Shown: piece by piece, positions 1 to 5,444 of the stretch | Position numbering within the stretch: position 1 is the stretch's first letter | Layout: each line of letters opens with the position of its first letter | Translations under genes and position numbers: made by a program | The notes under the pieces: generated by a model | What the model saw: the letters and a program-made list of their open reading frames with translations, nothing else | Database searches by the model: none | What the model was told of the DNA's origin: nothing | NCBI GenBank assembly: GCA_017525805.1 | Contig: JAFXSH010000173.1 | Coordinates: 1-9,023, forward strand | DNA length: 9,023 nt | Direction of reading: 5' to 3' | DNA from: Clostridia bacterium | Lineage (GTDB): Bacteria > Bacillota_A > Clostridia > Christensenellales > Aristaeellaceae

Positions 1-60
1 AGCCAGATCATTTCTGAAAAATCAATGAAAAAAAATATCTCAATCTCGGAAAATAAGTGA
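1..60 (+). CDS. 3' end of an unidentified gene entering from the left
   Basis: Frame 1 on the plus strand is open from the first base and ends in TGA at 58-60, giving 19 visible residues that end in SISENK. The other two plus frames hit stops within 30 bases. A plus-strand terminator hairpin begins 17 bases after the stop, which is what makes this tail credible as a gene end. The tail is lysine-, serine- and isoleucine-rich and more AT-rich than the rest of the window. Too little is visible to assign a family. It could also be chance coding in AT-rich intergenic DNA. Confidence 0.4.
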   Translation, partial: SQIISEKSMKKNISISENK

Positions 61-77
61 ATATTACGCATTAACAG

Positions 78-120
78 AAGTGGCTCAATCCCTTATTTCT
101 CAACGGGTTGAGCCACTTTT
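78..120 (+). terminator. Rho-independent terminator
   Basis: An 11-bp perfect stem (78-88 with 108-118) continues, after a one-base bulge, into three C:G pairs (90-92 with 105-107). The stem runs into TTTT at 117-120 on the plus strand. It fits as the end of the transcript entering from the left. The minus side lacks a T-run, so it would be only a weak terminator for the convergent mscS-family gene. Confidence 0.75.
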
Positions 121-197
121 GCTGTCAAAGTCGGAAGTATACCACGTTCCGCGCCTTTCTGTAAAGCAAAAGAAAAAATCGTAAGCCGAGCCGATCC

Positions 198-992
198 CTA
201 CTTCATATGCACGTCCATCTGCGGATACGGAATGGAGATGCCCGCTTTGTCCAATGCGCGCTTGCCGCTGTCCAGCATGCGGAATCTGACCGGCCAGTAA
301 TCCGCCGCTTTGACCCACACCCGGACAGTGAAATCCAGGCTGCTGGCGGCGCATTCGTCCAGATGAACCTCCGGGACGGGGTCCGTCAGAAGGGCTTTTT
401 CTTCCTTCACGACCCGGTTCAGCACTTCGTACACCTGATCCAAATCGCTTTCGTAGGCAACGGAGAAAGTCAGGTCCAGCCGCCGGGTGCCCTCCCGGCT
501 GAAATTGACGATGGCCGTATTGGTCAGCGAGCCGTTGGGCAGATTGATGTGCCGGTTATCAAAGGTGGCCATCTCCGTATAGAAAGCGCCGATGGCTTTC
601 ACCGTTCCTTCGTTATCGCCGATCCTGACGTATTCGCCCACCCGGATGGGCTTGAACAAAAGCAGGATGAAGCCGCCGATGAGATTGGTCAAAACGCCCT
701 GCATGGCCAGGGAAACCGCCACGCCGGCGGACGCCAGCAGCGTGATGATGGAGGTCAGGGAAATGCCCATGGTGCTGGCGGCGGTCATGACCACCATCAC
801 ATACAGAAGGATGCGGATCAGATTCTTAATGAACCCTTTCAGCGTGGGTTCGATTTTGATCTTTCCTTCATAGCGCTCGATCGCTTTCATCGCCCAGTGA
901 ACGAGAAACAGGCCCACGACCAGCACGCCGATGCCGCTCAAAAGGTTGACGCCCGCGGTGCTTAAAAAATGGATAATGCTTTCCCAGCTCAT
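198..992 (-). CDS. mscS: MscS-family small-conductance mechanosensitive channel
   Basis: This 264-residue membrane protein belongs to the MscS family, homoheptameric channels that open under membrane tension and release solutes during hypo-osmotic shock. The length and layout match the short E. coli-type MscS. There are three hydrophobic helices at about 13-33, 58-76 and 81-115. The third is the Gly/Ala-rich pore helix leading into FKPIRVGEYV, the boundary with the cytoplasmic beta domain. The beta domain follows (GTVKAIGAFYTEM, then LPNGSLTN at 151-158) and the alpha/beta domain ends with IPYPQMDVHM, the usual family terminus. The ATG at 990-992 is supported by an AAAGGAGG ribosome site (1001-1008) 8 bases upstream. 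It is a single gene with its own promoter, convergent with the gene at the left edge. The family call is firm; the exact paralogue and gating ion are not visible. Confidence 0.95.
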   Translation of the reverse strand: MSWESIIHFLSTAGVNLLSGIGVLVVGLFLVHWAMKAIERYEGKIKIEPTLKGFIKNLIRILLYVMVVMTAASTMGISLTSIITLLASAGVAVSLAMQGVLTNLIGGFILLLFKPIRVGEYVRIGDNEGTVKAIGAFYTEMATFDNRHINLPNGSLTNTAIVNFSREGTRRLDLTFSVAYESDLDQVYEVLNRVVKEEKALLTDPVPEVHLDECAASSLDFTVRVWVKAADYWPVRFRMLDSGKRALDKAGISIPYPQMDVHMK

Positions 993-1020
993 TTCCGTAG
1001 CCTCCTTTGTACTCCACTGA

Positions 1021-1049
1021 ATTATACTTTACTTTGGCGCAAATGTCCA
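1021..1049 (-). promoter_or_regulatory. Sigma-A-type promoter of the mscS-family gene
   Basis: Reading the minus strand, TGGACA (1044-1049) and a perfect TATAAT (1021-1026) are separated by 17 bp, about 30 bases upstream of the start codon. This is a near-consensus vegetative promoter. It lies just downstream of the histidine kinase remnant, so the channel gene does not depend on that broken unit for expression. Confidence 0.75.
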
Positions 1050-1103
1050 TTGTGATTATGCTTTTCTCACGCCTAAGCAAGATAGAATGAACGTATATTC
1101 AAT

Positions 1104-1277
1104 TCAATCGGAAGGAACCTGCGCGGGAGGGATCGATATTTTCACCATTGTGCCTCTGCCGTCGCTTGATAATATGGTCATGCTGCCCCCGCACATCATT
1201 TCCAGGCGCTGCCGGATGTTGCTCAGGGTGGTATGCGGCGTGCTTTCGTGGTCGGGGTCAAAGCCGGGGAGTAATGT
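1104..1277 (-). pseudogene. C-terminal remnant of a LytS/YesM-type sensor histidine kinase
   Basis: The minus strand is open from 1277 to a TGA at 1104-1106 and encodes 57 residues. They contain GFDPDHES, then LSNIRQRLEMMCGGSM, then GRGTMVKISIP. This is the end of a HATPase_c domain: the glycine-containing ATP-lid region, the conserved N-x-R-x-RL helix and the GxGT-x-V-x-I-x-IP last strand found in LytS/YesM-like kinases. An in-frame TAA at 1278-1280 precedes it, and no dimerisation helix, sensor region or start codon is present. Homology seems to break near 1265-1280, next to the recombinase remnant, which suggests the rest was lost with an element insertion or deletion. No response regulator is visible. 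Confidence 0.72.
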
Positions 1278-1300
1278 TTATTGCGCACCACACGTTCTGT

Positions 1301-1600
1301 TCACGCGCCGGGAGCCAGCGGAATGCTGGCCCGGCGCGTTTTCTGTGTAATTAAGATTCCATCGTCCTTGTTGCCAACCTTACCGATGAAGCGGTAGTAG
1401 ATGTCGATCCGCATCACGGTTTCGCCGTTAATGACTTCCTTCTCATGCACGACCACTTTCTCGATCAGCGTGTGCAGGAGTTCTTCGGTCAGTTCGGTGA
1501 TGTTCGTGTACTGCTCCACCAGAGCGGCAAATTCTTTGGCGTCACGGCTTTGACGGGCATAGTTAGCAAGCAGGGATTGAATTTCATTGTACGTGATGAC
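1301..1600 (-). pseudogene. C-terminal remnant of a large serine recombinase (DUF4368 type)
   Basis: The minus frame from 1600 to the TGA at 1301-1303 is open after an in-frame TAG at 1601-1603. It encodes QYTNITELTEELLHTLIEKV followed by VVHEKE and RIDIYYRFIGKV. That order (Y-T-x-I-x-ELT, then IEK-[IV]-VVHEKE, then a D-I-Y-Y-x-F-I-G strand) is the C-terminal DUF4368 region of large serine recombinases from clostridial integrative elements and Tn4451-like transposons. The catalytic serine resolvase domain, the recombinase domain and the zinc-ribbon/coiled-coil region (several hundred residues) are absent, so it cannot be active. The last ~20 residues are encoded by a strong hairpin. It is probably what is left of a mobile element that inserted beside or into the neighbouring histidine kinase gene. 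Confidence 0.8.
1304..1342 (+). terminator. Strong GC-rich hairpin with plus-strand T-run
   Basis: The stem pairs 1304-1311 with 1331-1338 (CGCGCCGG/CCGGCGCG) and, after a two-base bulge, 1314-1319 with 1325-1330 (GCCAGC/GCTGGC), around a five-base loop. TTTT follows at 1339-1342 on the plus strand, so by form it is a rho-independent terminator reading rightwards. No plus-strand gene ends here. It also codes the end of the recombinase frame on the minus strand. It may be a relic terminator of lost DNA, or an end structure of the decayed element. Confidence 0.6.
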
Positions 1601-1642
1601 CTACGATCAAGCCGAAGAAGCGAAGGAACAGAATAACCCCTT

Positions 1643-1695
1643 CATAAAATTGTGGTGCGGAGAGCCGGTAGAAAATACCGGTTTTCCGCACCGCT
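1643..1695 (-). terminator. Terminator of the DUF1614-spoIIP unit
   Basis: A two-part stem pairs 1654-1661 with 1685-1692 (GGTGCGGA/TCCGCACC) and 1665-1670 with 1676-1681 (CCGGTA/TACCGG). On the minus strand it lies 13 bases after the spoIIP stop and is followed by a short T-run. The plus side also has TTTT (1694-1697), so it may work in both directions. It separates spoIIP from the recombinase remnant. Confidence 0.7.
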
Positions 1696-1705
1696 TTTAT
1701 GTAAA

Positions 1706-2794
1706 TTACTCTCCGTTTCCGTCCTTGCGGCCGCCCAGAAGGCCGCCGGTCATTTCCCGGAAGGTGTTTTTGAATTTTTCCATGCCAAGCCGCCGGTCGC
1801 CGGAGGCGGCGAAAGCGTATACCAGCGCGCCCGCGATCAGCAGGCCGATCACCCAGAATACGCCGGAAACGCCGCCGGAATTTTTGGGGGCGGAGGTTTT
1901 TCCGTCCCCCGCCGCGCCGGTGACGCCGCCGTACAGGGCGCGGTCCAGCACGTCCGCCATGAACGCGGTGGAGGCCAGCACCTGTTTTTTATCGCTCTTG
2001 TGGGTGCCGAATTCCAGCAGCACCGACTGGCTCATCAGGTCCTGGTTATAAGAGCCCTTGCCGATGTAAATATCCTTCACCAAGCCGGGATACACCTTGT
2101 CCGCCACGGCCTTGATCTGGGTGGCGAACTGCTTGTTGGCGTCGGCGTTCTGGTTGGAGCGGCCCACCAGCAGCCGCACTTTGGTCACGTCCTCGCCGTC
2201 CACGGTGCTTTCGTACTGGCTGGCGTCCGGGATGCCGTCCCGGTGCACGTCGAAAATGGCGTCCACCCCTTCTTCCGCTAAGGAAGCGGCGGTGGCGCGG
2301 CTGCGGCGGTAGGCCCCCGCGTCGTGGGGATAGTGGTTTTCATCGCTGTAATAGACGGTGATTCCCTCTTTTTCCAGGCTGGCTTTCAGGCTTTCCGCCA
2401 CGTCATAGATGCCGCCCCGCTTTTCGATGCTGCTTTTGCCGTCGGTGGGCTCATAGCTTTCATCGCTGTGGGTGCAGTACAGCGCCACGGCCCGGCGCAC
2501 GGCGGCCACCGGCAGCGCGGTTTCCGCCGCCCATTCCACGTCCGGCAGGGAATACGCGCCCAGGTCCTCCATCCGGGCAACCTTGCCGTCCGAGTCGGCC
2601 TGGATCACCCGGAAATGGCGGTTGTCGCCGGAAATGTATTCATCCCCCGGCTCCGGCGTGCCGCAGTAGAAGGTCACCGTTTCCCCCTGTGCATCCAGCA
2701 GGCGGTATACTTCCTCGGTTTCGTCCTCCTGGGCCAGGGCGGCGACGGGCAGCAGCAGAAGCGCGGAAAGCAAAATAGCAAGCAGCTTTTTCAT
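1706..2794 (-). CDS. spoIIP: Stage II sporulation protein P (SpoIIP), peptidoglycan hydrolase
   Basis: SpoIIP is the amidase/endopeptidase that, with SpoIID and SpoIIM, cuts septal peptidoglycan so that the mother-cell membrane can engulf the forespore. The 362 residues start with a signal sequence (1-21, ending ALA before QED). The SpoIIP domain spans about 100-290: CTHSDESYEPTDG at 107-119, a YPHDAGAYRRSR region, FDVHRDGIPD at 181-190, GRSNQNADAN at 211-220 and YNQDL then LLEFGTH. H109, H184 and E261 are the likely metal-site and catalytic positions. A Gly/Ser/Ala linker then leads to a membrane segment at about 311-330 and a charged tail of some 30 residues, an arrangement unlike the N-terminally anchored B. 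subtilis protein. The ATG overlaps the stop of the upstream DUF1614 gene (ATGA), with a GGGGGAAG-type ribosome site inside that gene, so the two are probably translationally coupled. Confidence 0.93.
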   Translation of the reverse strand: MKKLLAILLSALLLLPVAALAQEDETEEVYRLLDAQGETVTFYCGTPEPGDEYISGDNRHFRVIQADSDGKVARMEDLGAYSLPDVEWAAETALPVAAVRRAVALYCTHSDESYEPTDGKSSIEKRGGIYDVAESLKASLEKEGITVYYSDENHYPHDAGAYRRSRATAASLAEEGVDAIFDVHRDGIPDASQYESTVDGEDVTKVRLLVGRSNQNADANKQFATQIKAVADKVYPGLVKDIYIGKGSYNQDLMSQSVLLEFGTHKSDKKQVLASTAFMADVLDRALYGGVTGAAGDGKTSAPKNSGGVSGVFWVIGLLIAGALVYAFAASGDRRLGMEKFKNTFREMTGGLLGGRKDGNGE

Positions 2795-3450
2795 GAACGG
2801 CTTCCCCCTTTGCGAAAGGGCGTTTCAATGGCGGGATCGGGCTCCTGGCCCTCGGCCCGGGCCGCCCGCTCCAGCAATTCGCCCACCAATTCGCTGAGCA
2901 GCACCGCCAGCAGCCCGGAAATCACCACCGTGTCCATGGCCCCGGCAGCGCCCAAGCGCAGGGTGGCTTCAATGCCGTTTTGCCAATTGATCACCGCCAC
3001 GGCGGTATCGGCCAAGATCACGCCCAGCACCCCGCAGATGAACGCCGCCCGGCGGCTGCGGCCCAGCAGATAAGCCACGGTCCCGCCCGCCAGGCCGTAG
3101 AGGTAGTGGGGATCGATGGTCATTTGTTCCGGTTCCGATGGCATGAACCGGCCGATCAGGTAAACCGCCGCGGCGGTGAGCGCGCTGCCAAGGATGGCCC
3201 GCCAGAACTCCTTCCGGGTATCCGTTTTTATCAGCAGCCACACGCATACGCCAAAGGGGACCACCGCCCCGCCTAAGTTTACAGCCACCTGCCCAATGCG
3301 GATATCAGGCATAAGGCCGCCGAAAAAAATCAGCGCCGCGATGAGCAGCGCGGCCCGGTCCGTCAGGTGCATGCGGTCCAGCACCCGCTGGGCAACGCCG
3401 AATAAAACCAGCGCCGAAACCACGGCCAGCAAAATCAGTCCTGCCGACAA
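2791..3450 (-). CDS. DUF1614 multi-pass membrane protein, partner gene of spoIIP
   Basis: A 219-residue integral membrane protein of unknown biochemical function. It carries the pattern I recall for DUF1614: an N-terminal helix (about 2-20) followed by QRVLDRMHLTDRAALL (21-36), then a helix, DIRIG, and VAVNLGGAVVPF (55-66). Further hydrophobic stretches lie at about 84-100, 116-130, 135-155 and 167-192, so six or seven spans are likely. The tail from 193 is charged. I chose the TTG at 3448-3450 because AGGAGG (3460-3465) sits 9 bases upstream. The open frame runs on to 3600, but those extra ~50 residues are polar, have no ribosome site, and overlap the terminator of the next gene. DUF1614 genes are often found next to spoIIP in Clostridia, which suggests but does not prove a role in sporulation. 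Confidence 0.82.
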   Translation of the reverse strand: MSAGLILLAVVSALVLFGVAQRVLDRMHLTDRAALLIAALIFFGGLMPDIRIGQVAVNLGGAVVPFGVCVWLLIKTDTRKEFWRAILGSALTAAAVYLIGRFMPSEPEQMTIDPHYLYGLAGGTVAYLLGRSRRAAFICGVLGVILADTAVAVINWQNGIEATLRLGAAGAMDTVVISGLLAVLLSELVGELLERAARAEGQEPDPAIETPFRKGGSRS

Positions 3451-3469
3451 TTTGCTTCTCCTCCTCTTT

Positions 3470-3487
3470 GGGCCGCAAAATCGGCCC
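3470..3487 (-). promoter_or_regulatory. Leader hairpin before the DUF1614 ribosome site
   Basis: A perfect 6-bp GC-only stem (GGGCCG at 3470-3475 with CGGCCC at 3482-3487) closes a six-base loop, immediately upstream of the AGGAGG site on the minus strand. No T-run follows in that direction, so it does not look like a terminator. It could protect the mRNA 5' end or tune initiation at the TTG start. Its function is not established. Confidence 0.4.
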
Positions 3488-3529
3488 TGATCACAGAAGT
3501 TAGCATGTCCCGGCCCGGACGGATTATGC

Positions 3530-3562
3530 GAAAAGAAAACAGCGCCGACGTCCCTGGCGCTG
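3530..3562 (-). terminator. Terminator of the YdcF-family gene
   Basis: A perfect 7-bp stem (3540-3546 with 3556-3562, CAGCGCC/GGCGCTG) is followed on the minus strand by a T-rich run (TTTTCTTTT, 3531-3539). It begins about 20 bases after the stop codon at 3581-3583. It separates the YdcF-family gene from the DUF1614-spoIIP unit, which therefore should have its own promoter. Confidence 0.85.
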
Positions 3563-3580
3563 CATAATTTGGGAAAAATC

Positions 3581-4390
3581 TTATTTTCCTGTGAGATCAA
3601 GGGCGAGAATGCTTTTCAGCTGCGTCAGGGCGAACTGGGCGTCCGCCAGGTAAAGCACGTTGGAGGGAAAAACGTCATAGCAGTAATTCCCGATGATCTC
3701 CACGGAATAGCCGTATGCCTGCCTGTACTTGGCGGCCATGGCGTTATAGAGCACCTGTCCCCAGCGCTGGTGATAGGTGGAGGTGACGATGGTGATGGTT
3801 TCGACGCCTTGCGCCCGAAGGATGGCGAAGGTGTTGATGGCGTTTTCCGTGGTGGTCATGGCTTCTTTGTCCAAAAAGACGCGCTCCGGCGCGATGCCGC
3901 ATGCGCTGACCAGATAGTCCTTCATCAAGCCCGCTTCCGTATGCTTTTCGGGATTATTGCTTCCCGTAGCGCCGCCGGAGCAGACCAGGATGGAATCAGG
4001 GAACGCCTTGGCCGCTGCCGCCGCCGCGTCGCACCGGCCCACCAGCTCCCGCGTCATTTCCCCGTTTTTCAGTTCGTAGCCCAGCACCACAAAAGCGTGG
4101 GCGCTGGTGATGGGCAGGAAAGAGGGATCGTCCACGCCATAGCGGTACAGCTGATAATCATCGAGATATACCTTTTTCCAGTGGGCGGCAATGGCGCTGG
4201 CAATATCGTCATCCAGCAGTTTCACGTCCAGGTCGATGCGGGTCACGGAGGTATAGGCGTCCATGAGATCGGTCAGGAGCGTTCCGTAATCGACTTTCAC
4301 GGTTTGATCCGCTTCGGCGCTTGCACGGCGGATTTCCGCACAGGACAGCGCCAGAACGAGGATGGCGAACAAGACGATGATTTTTTTCAC
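3581..4390 (-). CDS. Secreted YdcF/DUF218-family protein
   Basis: A 269-residue protein with an N-terminal signal sequence (1-25, hydrophobic core 4-16, possible ASA cleavage at 23-25; a Cys at 17 makes only a poor lipobox). The DUF218 domain (YdcF/SanA/ElyC-like) runs from about 97 to 215. It shows HAFVVLGYEL, then the R-C-D-A-A-A-A helix, ILVCSGGATGSN (134-145), TEAGLMKDYL (151-160), CGIAPERVFLDKEAMTTTEN (164-183) and ITIVTSTYHQRW (199-210). E152, the T-T-E-N segment and H207 are typical conserved positions. Family members are linked to cell-envelope metabolism, but their reaction is poorly defined. About 70 residues between signal and domain are not recognised. The start is GTG at 4388-4390, with GGAGGA (4399-4404) 8 bases upstream. 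A TATCAT -10-like element lies at 4413-4418, without a clear -35. Confidence 0.88.
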   Translation of the reverse strand: MKKIIVLFAILVLALSCAEIRRASAEADQTVKVDYGTLLTDLMDAYTSVTRIDLDVKLLDDDIASAIAAHWKKVYLDDYQLYRYGVDDPSFLPITSAHAFVVLGYELKNGEMTRELVGRCDAAAAAAKAFPDSILVCSGGATGSNNPEKHTEAGLMKDYLVSACGIAPERVFLDKEAMTTTENAINTFAILRAQGVETITIVTSTYHQRWGQVLYNAMAAKYRQAYGYSVEIIGNYCYDVFPSNVLYLADAQFALTQLKSILALDLTGK

Positions 4391-4437
4391 GCGGCGATTC
4401 CTCCATTTGAATATGATAGAAAAATTTTGTGAAATAC

Positions 4438-4466
4438 TTGCCTTTTTCCCGGGGAAATGGTATGAT
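4438..4466 (+). promoter_or_regulatory. Sigma-A-type promoter of the ferredoxin gene
   Basis: TTGCCT (4438-4443) and TATGAT (4461-4466) are separated by exactly 17 bp, 47 bases upstream of the ferredoxin ATG. The match to the vegetative consensus is good. It diverges from the YdcF-family gene. Confidence 0.75.
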
Positions 4467-4513
4467 AGATGCGACGTGAGAGATTACACGATCTATATTT
4501 TGGAGGTGTCATA

Positions 4514-4684
4514 ATGGCTTACAAAATTTCCGATGCGTGCATCAGCTGCGGCGCCTGTGCCGCCGAATGCCCCCAGGAAGCGATCGCCGAAGGTGACGGC
4601 AAGTACGAAATCGACGCGGACAAGTGCATCGAATGCGGCGTTTGCGCTGAAACCTGCCCCGTTGGCGCTCCTGCTCAGGAATAA
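4514..4684 (+). CDS. 2[4Fe-4S] clostridial-type ferredoxin
   Basis: A 56-residue cytoplasmic electron carrier with two low-potential [4Fe-4S] clusters. The eight cysteines are in the classic C-x2-C-x2-C-x3-C-P arrangement: C9, C12, C15, C19 and C38, C41, C44, C48. The three cysteines at the start of each motif ligate one cluster, and the fourth ligates the other. Length and the symmetric two-fold repeat match clostridial ferredoxins, which shuttle electrons for pyruvate:ferredoxin oxidoreductase, hydrogenases and similar enzymes. The ATG at 4514-4516 has GGAGG (4502-4506) 7 bases upstream. It is a monocistronic unit with its own promoter and a strong terminator, so it is probably a general housekeeping carrier. 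Translation from further upstream is unlikely because the promoter -10 lies just before that region. Confidence 0.97.
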   Translation: MAYKISDACISCGACAAECPQEAIAEGDGKYEIDADKCIECGVCAETCPVGAPAQE

Positions 4685-4695
4685 TTGAAACACGC

Positions 4696-4742
4696 CTGCC
4701 CTTGCGGCAGATACCGCCGGTATCCGGCGGTGTTCTTTTTTG
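4696..4742 (+). terminator. Tandem hairpins terminating the ferredoxin transcript
   Basis: A small stem (CTGCC 4696-4700 with GGCAG 4706-4710) is followed by the main 8-bp stem (ACCGCCGG 4713-4720 with CCGGCGGT 4724-4731). GTTCTTTTTT (4732-4741) completes it on the plus strand. The convergent PHP gene ends 14 bases to the right. The hairpin may help stop that transcript too, although its minus side lacks a T-run. Confidence 0.88.
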
Positions 4743-4755
4743 GCGAAACGGGATT

Positions 4756-5433
4756 TCAGCGAATGAACCGGTATTGTCCGCTGCGCAGCACGCGCAGCAG
4801 GGTTTCGTTATCCCGGATGCGGAAATCGGTTTCGATGCCGCCGCAGCAGGGGTCGTCCGGCTGGTGGAAATCCGATCCACTGGTCATGATTTTGCCGTTC
4901 ATCCGGGCCCAGGCATCCGCCAGCTCATTGTGGGAATTGTGGCGGGGGTTGCCGTTGTAGATTTCATAGCCGTCGAACAGGTCTGGGTTCATCATGACGG
5001 TGTTGCAGCGGAAGGGATGGGCGTGCACCACCAAAAAGCCCGCCTCCCGGGCGCTTGAGCTCAACTTTTCCATGGTCATATCCCGCATATCGCCGGTTTT
5101 CAGCAGCCAGTCCTCCGTCACCCCGTAAATCAGGTAATCGTTGGGGATGTAGGCGGGCCAGCCCACCGGCGTCAGGTTGATTTCGCAGGCCAAAAGCACG
5201 TCGAAATCGTCTCCCGCGGCAGTGCGCAGGGCTTCATAGCCCCGCATGAAATGGGCGATCTTTTCCGGCCAGGATAGTTCCTCCATGCGGGCGTAGGTGC
5301 CCCGGTTGATGTGGTTGGTGCTGACCACGCCGCTGTAACCGGCTTCCCGATACCGGCGGATCAGCGTTTCCGCCGGACATTTGGAACAGGTGCTCACTTC
5401 GCTGTTGTGGCAATGCAGTTCAAGACGGTACAT
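4756..5433 (-). CDS. PHP-domain metal-dependent phosphoesterase
   Basis: A 225-residue PHP (polymerase and histidinol phosphatase) domain protein, a TIM-barrel fold that binds up to three metals and hydrolyses phosphoesters. Metal-site motifs appear in family order: HCH at 7-9, H41, E84 (LLACEINL), HAHP at 137-140 and SDFH at 187-190. The protein is essentially the PHP domain alone, so it is not a DNA polymerase subunit; histidinol phosphatase or a nucleotide or oligonucleotide phosphoesterase are open options. A cysteine pair near the N-terminus (STCSKC, 14-19) and PCCGG at 195-199 are not part of the standard PHP metal site. The ATG at 5431-5433 has AAGGAG (5441-5446) 7 bases upstream. That ribosome site overlaps the stop of the methyltransferase gene (5445-5447), so the two should be co-transcribed and coupled. 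Upstream extension to 5607 only reads through the methyltransferase tail. Confidence 0.88.
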   Translation of the reverse strand: MYRLELHCHNSEVSTCSKCPAETLIRRYREAGYSGVVSTNHINRGTYARMEELSWPEKIAHFMRGYEALRTAAGDDFDVLLACEINLTPVGWPAYIPNDYLIYGVTEDWLLKTGDMRDMTMEKLSSSAREAGFLVVHAHPFRCNTVMMNPDLFDGYEIYNGNPRHNSHNELADAWARMNGKIMTSGSDFHQPDDPCCGGIETDFRIRDNETLLRVLRSGQYRFIR

Positions 5434-5444
5434 ACTCGCGCTCC

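Noticed and set aside
207..965. Long plus-strand open frame opposite the mscS-family gene
   Set aside because: It is the antisense shadow of a firmly identified gene, has no ribosome site, and its translation is a low-complexity His/Gln/Asp-rich sequence typical of reversed GC-rich codons.
1087..1350. Small plus-strand open frames over the kinase remnant
   Set aside because: They have no ribosome site and no recognisable protein; the opposite strand in the same place encodes a convincing HATPase_c end.
1652..3073. Plus-strand open frames opposite spoIIP and DUF1614
   Set aside because: They overlap conserved minus-strand genes along their whole length, begin inside a terminator hairpin or without a ribosome site, and encode Ala/Gly/His-rich sequence without family motifs.
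3451..3600. N-terminal extension of the DUF1614 protein to an ATG at 3600
   Set aside because: The added residues are polar, run through the YdcF terminator, and have no ribosome site, whereas the TTG at 3448-3450 has AGGAGG at proper spacing.
3569..4432. 287-codon plus-strand open frame opposite the YdcF-family gene
   Set aside because: It is antisense to clear DUF218 motifs, lacks a ribosome site, and has no recognisable domain.
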